Shown here: one piece after another, positions 33,199 through 42,739 of the stretch
How positions within the stretch are numbered: position 1 is the stretch's first letter
Layout of the letters: the number at the start of each line of letters is the position of its first letter
Source: Rhodocyclaceae bacterium
GTDB taxonomy: Bacteria; Pseudomonadota; Gammaproteobacteria; Burkholderiales; Rhodocyclaceae
Direction: 5' to 3'
DNA length: 42,739 nucleotides
NCBI GenBank assembly: GCA_029982755.1
Contig: JARRBR010000010.1
Coordinates: 1 to 42,739 of the forward strand
Made by a program: the position numbers and the translations under genes
Notes under the pieces: model-generated
Database searches by the model: none
Told to the model about the DNA's origin: nothing
The model's input: only the letters and a program-made list of their open reading frames with translations

Positions 33199-33930
33199 CT
33201 ACTGCGTCTTCCTCGTGCCGCCGTCGCGCTGGGCGACCGGCGAAAGTCTCTTCGACGTGGCCTTGCGGTCACGCCAGTGCGGAGTGATCAGGCGCATGCC
33301 CTGCACGCGCTTGACCCCGTGAAGCAGGTAGCTCGCCCCGAGCACCGGCCACCATCTGGCCCCTGCCCGATCCATGAAGCGCCAGCGCTCGAGCCAGTGC
33401 GGACTGGCCACCGGCGGCGCATAGCAGCCGGAGCCGCTGGCCTGAACCTCGAAGCCGAGCAGTGTCAGCCAGTCGCGGATGCGCATGGCCGAACGGAAAT
33501 GCCCGTTCCAGGGTGCCGCTGCGCCACGGCGCGCGACCAGGTTCCGCAAGCCCCACAGGCTGAACGGATTGAAGCCGCTGATCACGACGCTGCCTTCGGG
33601 CACCAGCACGCGCTCGACCTCGCGCAGCACACGGTGCGGATGCGGGGAGAACTCGAGCACATGCGGCAGCAGGACCAGGTCGAGGCTGCCGCTGGCGAAG
33701 GGCAGCTCGAACGCATCGGCGAGCACATCCGCGTCCTCGGGCGCGCAACTGAGCCTATGCGGCATGCGGTTCGCGCTCAGCAGTGGCACGTGCGGCAGCC
33801 CGACCTGCAGCGCGTAGTAGCCGAACAGGTCCGCCACCATGCGATCGAGCTGCGCCTGTTCCCAGCCCAGCAGGTAGCGCCCCTGCGGGGTCTCGAGCCA
33901 GTCCTTGAACCGGAGGATTGACATCGGCAC
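33199..33930 (-). CDS. SAM-dependent methyltransferase, YafS-like
   Basis: [65 protein letters not shown]; synteny with gloB and rnhA as for yafS. Confidence 0.85.
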   Translation of the reverse strand: MPMSILRFKDWLETPQGRYLLGWEQAQLDRMVADLFGYYALQVGLPHVPLLSANRMPHRLSCAPEDADVLADAFELPFASGSLDLVLLPHVLEFSPHPHRVLREVERVLVPEGSVVISGFNPFSLWGLRNLVARRGAAAPWNGHFRSAMRIRDWLTLLGFEVQASGSGCYAPPVASPHWLERWRFMDRAGARWWPVLGASYLLHGVKRVQGMRLITPHWRDRKATSKRLSPVAQRDGGTRKTQ

Positions 33931-33952
33931 TCAGGCCCTCACAATTCGCGGG

Positions 33953-34726
33953 ATGCACATTATCCCCGTTCCCGCCTTCCGCGATAACTACATTTGGCTG
34001 ATGCACGACGGCCGCCACGCGCTCGTCGTCGATCCGGGCGATGCGGCCCCGGTCGAGGACGCGCTCGCGCGCCTCGGCCTCGAGCTCGGCGCCATCCTGG
34101 TCACGCACCACCACGCCGACCACGTCGGCGGACTGGCCCGGCTACGCACACATGCCGGCGTTCCGGTGTACGGCCCGGCAGGCGAGACGATCGAGGGCAT
34201 CAGCCAGCCGGTGTCCGAGGGCGACGAGATCGCCATCCCGGGCCCGGCGCTGCGCTTCCGTGTGCTCGACGTGCCTGGTCATACCGCCGGCCACGTCGCC
34301 TTTGTCGCAATGGACATCGAGCCCGGCCTCGTGTTCTGCGGCGACACGCTTTTCTCGGCCGGCTGCGGCCGGCTTTTCGAAGGGAATCCGGCCCAGCTCG
34401 CCGCCTCGCTCGGCAAGCTCGCCGCCCTGCCCCCTGATACCCGGGTGTATTGCACCCACGAATACACGCTGTCCAACCTGGCATTCGCCCGCGTGGCCGA
34501 ACCCGACAACGTCGAACGCGACGCCTACGCCCGGCACTGCGAGACCTTGCGCGCGCGTGGCGAGCCCACGCTGCCCAGCACCATCGGGCGCGAGCGCGCG
34601 ATCAATCCCTTCCTGCGTTGCGACTGCCCGAGCGTCGCCGCCACGGTTGCGGCCCACCTCGGCCGGCCGGTGAAGGATGCGACCGACTGTCTCGCCGCCC
34701 TGCGCGCCTGGAAGGACGGCTTCTGA
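33953..34726 (+). CDS. gloB: Hydroxyacylglutathione hydrolase (glyoxalase II)
   Basis: [68 protein letters not shown]. Confidence 0.96.
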   Translation: MHIIPVPAFRDNYIWLMHDGRHALVVDPGDAAPVEDALARLGLELGAILVTHHHADHVGGLARLRTHAGVPVYGPAGETIEGISQPVSEGDEIAIPGPALRFRVLDVPGHTAGHVAFVAMDIEPGLVFCGDTLFSAGCGRLFEGNPAQLAASLGKLAALPPDTRVYCTHEYTLSNLAFARVAEPDNVERDAYARHCETLRARGEPTLPSTIGRERAINPFLRCDCPSVAATVAAHLGRPVKDATDCLAALRAWKDGF

Positions 34727-34736
34727 GTCCGAGACC

Positions 34737-36119
34737 ATGTTTTCTTCACATCGTGGTGCCGTGTCCGGCGCCACCGCCCTGCGCCGTGGACTGCTCGCCG
34801 CCTGGCTGAGCCTGTTCGCCTTCAGCCCTTTCGTCCATGCCCAGCTCGATGCCGACGCCGCGCCTGCCGGCCTTGCCATGCCGGACGCCGCCACTCCTGC
34901 CGCGCCTGCCCTGCAGGTCGGAACCGTGGCCCCGCCCGAGCGCGTACTGACCCTCGACCTCACCCGCGACGCCAACGACATCTGGGACCGCATCCGCCGC
35001 GGTTTCGGCATGCCCGACCTGGACAGCGAACGCGTGGTCGAGCTGCAGTCCTTCTACATCAATCGCCCGCGCTTCCTGAAACAGGTCTTCGAGCGCGGCG
35101 GACGCTATCTCTACTACATCGTGGACGAACTCGAGCGCCGCGGCATGCCCACCGAGATCGCCCTGCTGCCGATGGTCGAGAGCAGCTACAACCCGATGGC
35201 CTACTCGCGTGCCCACGCCTCGGGCCTGTGGCAGTTCATCCCCTCGACCGGCAAGCACTACAACCTCACCCAGGACCACTGGGTCGACGAGCGGCGCGAC
35301 GTGATCGCCTCCACCAACGCCGCGCTCGACTACCTGCAGCGCATCTACGAGATGCACGGCGACTGGCATCTGGCGCTCGCCTCCTACAACTGGGGCGAGG
35401 GCGCGGTGCAGCGCGCGCTCAGGCGCAACGCCGAAGACGGCCTGCCGCTGGAGTACAAGCACCTGCGCATGCCCGAGGAGACGCGCAACTACGTGCCCAA
35501 GCTGCAGGCGATCAAGAACATCGTCTCCCAGCCCGAGCTCTTCCACTTCGAGCTGCCCTACGTCGCCAACGAGCTGCACTTCGTCACCGTCGAGGCGCCG
35601 GTCGGGGTCGATCTCGCCACCGCCGCGCGCCTGTCGGAGATGCCGCTGGACGAGTTCATCGCGCTCAACCCGGGTTTCAACCGCCCTGCGGTAACCACGC
35701 CGGGCCAGACCTTCATCGTGCCGACCGACCGCGCCGAGCAGCTGCAGGCGGGCCTGGCCGAGCTCGACGAGGACGATCGCGGCTGGCGCATGCACGTGCT
35801 CGAAGCGGGCGAAAGCATCGAGGCCGTCGCCGCACGTCACGGGCTGAGCACGGCGGAGTTGCTCAAGCTCAACGGCCTTGCCGCAGGCAGCCGGCCGGGG
35901 GCGGGCTACGCGCTGCTGGTGCCCGACGGGGTGGATCCCGACGGCGCGCTCGAGGCGAGCGGCCTGCTCCCGCTGGCGGCCGCCGTGGTGCGCCAGCCCG
36001 GCCTCAAGCTCAACCCGCCGGGAACGAGCCGCAGCGAACCGCGGCTCAAGTCGCCCAAGGCCAAGACCCGCGCGGCCGACAAGGGCAGCACCAAGCGCAA
36101 GAACGGGCGCTCGCGCTGA
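34737..36119 (+). CDS. mltD: Membrane-bound lytic murein transglycosylase D with LysM domain(s)
   Basis: Signal-like N-terminus; ALLPMVESSYNPMAYSRAHASGLWQFIPSTGKHYNL (SLT motif); ALASYNWGEGAV; LysM-like HVLEAGESIEAVAARHGLSTAELLKLN. Confidence 0.93.
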   Translation: MFSSHRGAVSGATALRRGLLAAWLSLFAFSPFVHAQLDADAAPAGLAMPDAATPAAPALQVGTVAPPERVLTLDLTRDANDIWDRIRRGFGMPDLDSERVVELQSFYINRPRFLKQVFERGGRYLYYIVDELERRGMPTEIALLPMVESSYNPMAYSRAHASGLWQFIPSTGKHYNLTQDHWVDERRDVIASTNAALDYLQRIYEMHGDWHLALASYNWGEGAVQRALRRNAEDGLPLEYKHLRMPEETRNYVPKLQAIKNIVSQPELFHFELPYVANELHFVTVEAPVGVDLATAARLSEMPLDEFIALNPGFNRPAVTTPGQTFIVPTDRAEQLQAGLAELDEDDRGWRMHVLEAGESIEAVAARHGLSTAELLKLNGLAAGSRPGAGYALLVPDGVDPDGALEASGLLPLAAAVVRQPGLKLNPPGTSRSEPRLKSPKAKTRAADKGSTKRKNGRSR

Positions 36120-36143
36120 ACCCCGGCGCGCCGGCCCTCGCCC

Positions 36144-38231
<2,088 letters not shown>

Positions 38232-38254
38232 TCGCGAGTTCGGCAAGACAACGG

Positions 38255-38277
38255 AAAAAGGGCCGCTAGCGCGGCCC
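38255..38277 (-). terminator. Rho-independent terminator of slyD
   Basis: Minus strand GGGCCGC-GCTA-GCGGCCC-TTTTT: 7-bp perfect stem, 4-nt loop, T5. Confidence 0.85.
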
Positions 38278-38287
38278 CTGGCTTCGA

Positions 38288-38776
38288 TCAGTGATGGTGG
38301 TGACCACCGGGGCCATGCACGTGACCGTGGGAAATCTCCTCGGCACTGGCCGCGCGCACTTCGGCGACCGTGATGTCGAACACCAGCGCCACGCCGGCGA
38401 GCGGATGGTTGCCGTCGACCACGACCTTGCCGTCGGCGATGTCGGTGATGCGGTAGACGAGGTCTTCCTCGCCGTCATCGGAGACGCGCTCGAAGCTCAT
38501 GCCGATCTCGATGTTGTCCGGGAACAGCTTGGCATCCTCGACCAGGATCAGCTCCTCGTCGTAGTCGCCGAAGGCGTCCTCGGGCTGGAGCTTGACCTCG
38601 AACTTGTCGCCGACCTTCTTGCCGTGCAGCGCTTCCTCCAGCACCGGGAAGATGCCGTCGTAGCCGCCGTGCAGGTACACGAGCGGGTGCGCGCCGTCGT
38701 CGATCACCGCGCCATCCGGGTCGCGCACGGTGTAGTTGAGCGTCACGACGCTGTTCTTGACGATTTCATTTTGCAT
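38288..38776 (-). CDS. slyD: FKBP-type peptidyl-prolyl cis-trans isomerase SlyD
   Basis: VTLNYTVRDPDGAVIDD, YLHGGYDGIFPVLEEALHGKKVGDKFEVKLQPEDAFGDYDE; His-rich C-terminus HGHVHGPGGHHHH. Confidence 0.94.
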   Translation of the reverse strand: MQNEIVKNSVVTLNYTVRDPDGAVIDDGAHPLVYLHGGYDGIFPVLEEALHGKKVGDKFEVKLQPEDAFGDYDEELILVEDAKLFPDNIEIGMSFERVSDDGEEDLVYRITDIADGKVVVDGNHPLAGVALVFDITVAEVRAASAEEISHGHVHGPGGHHHH

Positions 38777-39248
38777 GCTGGGGTTCCAGTTCCTTGACCA
38801 GTTCAAAAATGGCGGCCGCATGGCCGCGCGGTGTCACATCGTAGAGGGCGTGGCGGATCCTGCCCTGTTTGTCGATGACGAAGGTCGATCGACGCACGCC
38901 CATCTTCTTCATCCCGTCGACGTCCCGCTCCTGCCACACGTTGTAGAGCCGGCACACCTCGGTGTCCGAATCGGAGAGCAGGCGGATCGACAGTCCTTCC
39001 TGGTCGCGGAACTCGGCGTGCGTCAGACAATCGTCGGGGCTCACGCCGATCACGATGCAGTCGTAACGGGCGAACTCGTCCTCATGGTCGCTGAAGTCGG
39101 CGGCCTGGAGCGTGCAGCCCGGGGTATTGTCGCGAGGATAAAAATAGAGGACGACATTCTGCTTGCCTGCAACCGACGCGAGGTCGAATATTTCCATGTC
39201 GGCGTCGGGCAACGAAAAGGCGGGGGCGATATCTCCGCTCTGCAGCAT
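38766..39248 (-). CDS. bcp: Thioredoxin-dependent peroxiredoxin (Bcp/PrxQ)
   Basis: MLQSGDIAPAFSLPDADMEIFDLASVAGKQNVVLYFYPRDNTPGCTLQAADFSDH; STFVIDKQGRIRHALYDV; start at 39248. Confidence 0.92.
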   Translation of the reverse strand: MLQSGDIAPAFSLPDADMEIFDLASVAGKQNVVLYFYPRDNTPGCTLQAADFSDHEDEFARYDCIVIGVSPDDCLTHAEFRDQEGLSIRLLSDSDTEVCRLYNVWQERDVDGMKKMGVRRSTFVIDKQGRIRHALYDVTPRGHAAAIFELVKELEPQHAK

Positions 39249-39488
39249 GTGGTCTCCCTGATGTGGGGCGGATTCTAGCCGAGACCCCCGGCGAACACTA
39301 CCGCTGCGGGCACGGGTCTGGACTTCGGACGGATCGAGCATGCGAGCCTTCCTCCCTGGCTTGTGTCGGACGGTCGGGTGCCGCCAGCCGACACCGTCAT
39401 GAACCAATAGCCCAGATCGGGCGATCGCTCAAGACGCAGTGCATCATTGACGCAACGCTTCGTCGTCGGACCATAGGGAGCGACCCCC

Positions 39489-40520
39489 ATGAACAGGCCC
39501 CTTCACTCCTCGCATCAGGACGCATGCCCCGCCACCATGCGCGCCATGGTCCTCGAGCGCCCCGGCATGCCGCTGCAGGCGCGCGAACTGCCGGTTCCCC
39601 GGCCGGCAGCCGGCCAGGTCCTGCTGCGGGTCGAAGCCTGCGGCGTGTGCCGCACCGACCTCCACCTCGTCGACGGCGAGCTGCCCGATCCGGTGCTGCC
39701 GATGATTCCCGGACACGAGATCGTCGGCCGGGTCATCGACGTCGGCCCCGGCGTGGACGACGTCAGCCCCGGCCAGCGCATGGGAGTCCCCTGGCTGGGC
39801 TGGACCTGCGGCCACTGCGCCTTCTGCGCCAGCCATCGCGAGAACCTGTGCGACAGCGCGCGTTTCACCGGCTACCAGATCCACGGCGGCTACGCCGAAT
39901 ACACGGTGGCCGATGCGCGCTACTGCTTCCCCATGGCCGAGGCGCTGGACGCCGCCGAAGCCGCGCCGCTGCTGTGCGCCGGACTGATCGGCTACCGCGC
40001 GCTGACGATGGCGGGCGATGCGCGCCGGATCGGACTGTACGGTTTCGGCGCCGCCGCCCACATCATCGCCCAGGTCGCCGCATGGCAGGGACGCGAGGTC
40101 CATGCCTTCACCCGCAAGGGGGATGCCGAAAGCCAGGCCTTCGCGCGCCAGCTCGGCGCGTGCTGGGTAGGCGCGGGCGACGAATGCCCGCCCCGGCCGC
40201 TTGAAGCGGCGCTGATCTTCGCGCCCGCCGGCGAGCTCGTTCCGGCCGCGCTGCGTGCCACCGCAAAGGGCGGCACGGTGGTATGCGCCGGCATCCACAT
40301 GAGCGACATCCCGAGCTTTCCGTACAGCATCCTGTGGGGCGAGCGCCGCATCGTCTCGGTCGCCAACCTGACCCGCCGGGACGGCGAGGAATTCCTCGCC
40401 CTGGCGCCGAAGGTGCCGGTGCGTACCGAAGTCACCCGCTTCGCCCTCGAGGCGGCCAACGACGCCCTCGAACGCCTGCGCCGCGGCGCGCTGCAGGGCG
40501 CGGCGGTGCTGCTGCCCTGA
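39489..40520 (+). CDS. Zinc-dependent alcohol dehydrogenase family protein
   Basis: CGVCRTDLHLVDGELPDPVLPMIPGHEIVGRV; structural Zn CGHCAFCASHRENLC; GLYGFGAAAHIIAQVA Rossmann motif. Confidence 0.92.
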   Translation: MNRPLHSSHQDACPATMRAMVLERPGMPLQARELPVPRPAAGQVLLRVEACGVCRTDLHLVDGELPDPVLPMIPGHEIVGRVIDVGPGVDDVSPGQRMGVPWLGWTCGHCAFCASHRENLCDSARFTGYQIHGGYAEYTVADARYCFPMAEALDAAEAAPLLCAGLIGYRALTMAGDARRIGLYGFGAAAHIIAQVAAWQGREVHAFTRKGDAESQAFARQLGACWVGAGDECPPRPLEAALIFAPAGELVPAALRATAKGGTVVCAGIHMSDIPSFPYSILWGERRIVSVANLTRRDGEEFLALAPKVPVRTEVTRFALEAANDALERLRRGALQGAAVLLP

Positions 40521-40573
40521 GGAGGTCGCGAAACCGCTCCTGCCGGGCACGGGTGCTTGCTCTCGACGCATAA

Positions 40574-40589
40574 CTGTTTAAAATTACAG
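40574..40589 (+). promoter_or_regulatory. LexA-binding SOS box upstream of lexA
   Basis: CTGTTTAAAATTACAG: exact CTGT-N8-ACAG; encloses -10-like TAAAAT (40579-40584). Confidence 0.9.
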
Positions 40590-40608
40590 CCACCCCATGG
40601 AGGCCGTC

Positions 40609-41217
40609 ATGAGCGCCCGCAGCGAATCCCTTACCGCACGCCAGCAGGAAATCCTCGACTTCATCCGCGCCACCGTCGAATCCGAAGGTCGCCCGCCCAC
40701 TCGCGCCGAGGTGTGCACCGCGTTCGGCTTCCGCTCGCCGAATGCTGCCGAAACCCATCTGCGCGCGCTCGCCGCAAAGGGCGCGATCCTGCTCGAGGAA
40801 GGCCGCGCGCGCGGCATCCGCCTGGCCGAGGCGCTCGGCCTGCCGCTGGTCGGCCGCGTCGCCGCAGGCAGCCCGATCCTCGCCGCCGAACACGTCGAGG
40901 CACGCTACCAGCTCGATCCCGCGCTGTTCTCGCCCAGGGCCGACTACCTGCTGCGGGTGCGCGGCATGAGCATGCGCGACGCCGGCATTCTCGACGGCGA
41001 CCTGATCGCGGTGCATCGCAGCACCGAGGCGCGCAACGGCCAGATCGTGGTCGCCCGCGTCGACGACGACGTCACCGTGAAGACCCTGCAGCGCAAGGGC
41101 ACGGTGGTCGAGCTGCTGCCGGCCAACCCCGATTACGAACCCATCGTCGTCGACACCCAGCGCGCCCCGGTTGTGATCGAGGGCGTGATGGTCGGCCTGA
41201 TCCGCAAGGACCACTGA
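40609..41217 (+). CDS. lexA: SOS response repressor LexA
   Basis: [53 protein letters not shown]; cleavage site VAAGSP; catalytic [21 protein letters not shown] at 40599-40603 favours ATG 40609 over 40597. Confidence 0.95.
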   Translation: MSARSESLTARQQEILDFIRATVESEGRPPTRAEVCTAFGFRSPNAAETHLRALAAKGAILLEEGRARGIRLAEALGLPLVGRVAAGSPILAAEHVEARYQLDPALFSPRADYLLRVRGMSMRDAGILDGDLIAVHRSTEARNGQIVVARVDDDVTVKTLQRKGTVVELLPANPDYEPIVVDTQRAPVVIEGVMVGLIRKDH

Positions 41218-41257
41218 GCGGACCGTCGCCCGGGCCACCGGCTCATGCTGCCTCCTC

Positions 41258-42007
41258 ATGGCCACCTCCGCGCTCCGCATCGCCGACGATGTCCGGCATG
41301 ACACGCCCGACGCCGAACCCCGGCAGGCTTTCCTGGCCGGCCTGCCCGCCGGCCGCGTATGGCAGGCCGACCGTTTCGCGCAGCGTCCGGGCGCGGTGGT
41401 GCCGACCGGCTTCGCCGTGCTCGATGCGGAGCTGCCCGGTGGCGGCTGGCCTGCCGGCGCCCTGATCGAACTGCTGCTCGAGCGCCCAGGGGTGGGCGAG
41501 CTGTCGCTGTTGCTGCCGGTGCTCGGGCGCACCCCGCCCGAGCAGTGGATCGTCTGGCTCGCCCCCCCGCTGCAGCCCTATGCCCCCGCGCTGGCCCGCG
41601 CCGGCGTGCCGCTGGCCCGCCTGCTGATCGTACGTCCCGAGCATCCACACACCCTGCTGTGGGCCACACGCCAGGCGGCCGTCTCGGGCAGCTGTTCGGC
41701 CGTCCTGGCCTGGATGCCGCACATCGACAACACCGGCCTGCGCCGCCTGCAGCTTGCGGCCGAGGAGAGCGGCACACCGCTCTTCCTGTTCCGCCCCGGC
41801 ACGGTCGCGGGCCAGCCCTCGCCCGCGCCATTGCGCCTGATGCTCAGCGCGTGCGGCGCGCAGCTCGAGGTGCGCATCCTGAAGCGGCGCGGCCCGCCGG
41901 CAGCACGCCCCCTGCTGATTGACGTGCGCGCAGGGGAAGAGGCCATGGCCGAAGCCGGGAATCCGCAGGGCGCCGGTATGGCTGGTGTCGGCAGCGGGAC
42001 GCGCTGA
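41258..42007 (+). CDS. imuA: Translesion synthesis-associated protein ImuA (SulA/RecA-like)
   Basis: VWQADRFAQRPGAVVPTGFAVLDAELPGGGWPAGALIELLLERPGVGELSLLLPVL; between lexA and an imuB-like gene. Confidence 0.88.
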   Translation: MATSALRIADDVRHDTPDAEPRQAFLAGLPAGRVWQADRFAQRPGAVVPTGFAVLDAELPGGGWPAGALIELLLERPGVGELSLLLPVLGRTPPEQWIVWLAPPLQPYAPALARAGVPLARLLIVRPEHPHTLLWATRQAAVSGSCSAVLAWMPHIDNTGLRRLQLAAEESGTPLFLFRPGTVAGQPSPAPLRLMLSACGAQLEVRILKRRGPPAARPLLIDVRAGEEAMAEAGNPQGAGMAGVGSGTR

Positions 42008-42021
42008 CGCCGCATTGCCGC

Positions 42022-42739
42022 CATGCTCTGGCTCGCCATCCATCTGCCGGACCTGGCGCTGCAGGTCTTCACCCGCGGCGCGCAGGCCCCTGCGCCGCTC
42101 GCGGTCATCGCCCCGTCCCCGCGGGCGACGATCCTCGCCGTCACCCCCGATGCCGAGGCTGCCGGCGTCCATTGCGGGCAACGCGGCGCCAGCGCGCTCG
42201 CCCTGCTGCCGGAGTTGCGGCTGAGGGCACGCGACCCGGATCGTGAGGCCGAAGCCCTCGCCGAAATCGCCACCTGGGCGGGACGCTTCAGCCCGCGCAT
42301 CAGCCTGTCTCCCCCCGACGCGGTGCTGCTGGAGATTTCCTCCTGCCTGCGCCTGTTCGGTGGCGCCGCGCGGATCGAGAGGGTGGTACGGGACGGCTTG
42401 GCCGGACTGGGCTTCGCAGCCCGCAGCGCGTGCGCGCCCACCCCCCTGGCCGCGCGCTGGTTCGCCCGTGCGGGTGTGGGCATGGATGCGGGCAGCGCAG
42501 GGCACGAGGATTCCGGCGACGCCCCGCCGGTCCGCTGGCAGCCGGCCGCGCCTTCCGCTGCACCCGGCGGCCCTCCGCCACGCGACTGGCAGGCCATGAT
42601 CGACCGCCTGCCGCTGGATCTGCTCGGCGACGACGGCAGTTGCGATGCGCCCACGCTGGACCTGCTCGCCGGCCTCGGGCTGCGCACGCTGGGCGAGGTC
42701 CGCCGCCTGCCGGCCGCCGGCCTCGCCCGCCGCCAGGCC
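42022..42739 (+). CDS. imuB: Y-family polymerase-like protein ImuB, N-terminal part (truncated by window end)
   Basis: MLWLAIHLPDLALQVFTRGAQAPAPLAVIAPSPRATILAVTPDAEAAGVHCGQRGASALALLPELRLRARD...; open frame continues to 42739 with no stop. Confidence 0.87.

Overview
The window reads as a high-GC betaproteobacterial chromosome segment. I infer Rhodocyclaceae (Thauera/Azoarcus-like) from gene content, not from a search. Most of it is conserved core genome: zipA(partial)-smc; dapC-dapD-pilU-dapE-prmB; a full isc cluster on the minus strand (iscR, a second cysteine desulfurase, iscS, iscU, iscA, hscB, hscA, fdx, iscX) with cysE and trmJ upstream; suhB; mutS plus an overlapping SAM-methyltransferase-like gene; nqrM; a CBS-domain protein; yafS-like methyltransferase-rnhA-dnaQ; gloB; mltD; a fused dual-ATPase ABC protein; slyD; a Bcp/PrxQ peroxiredoxin; a zinc alcohol dehydrogenase; and a lexA-imuA-imuB SOS mutagenesis cassette cut by the window end. 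The clear accessory block is about 19.1-27.6 kb. It holds a complete six-gene four-component aromatic (toluene/benzene-type) diiron monooxygenase operon (tmoABCDEF-like) followed by a TodS/TodT-type (TmoS/TmoT, TutC/TutB) hybrid sensor kinase and response regulator. I see no wholly new system. The best leads are this monooxygenase/TodST module (atypical active-site residues, a repeat/tod-box-like motif upstream), a paralogous cysteine desulfurase inside the isc operon, a His/Asp/Glu-rich extension on PrmB, and several well-formed regulatory sites (IscR type-1-like box, SOS box, terminators). Many long antisense ORFs in the supplied track are high-GC artefacts.
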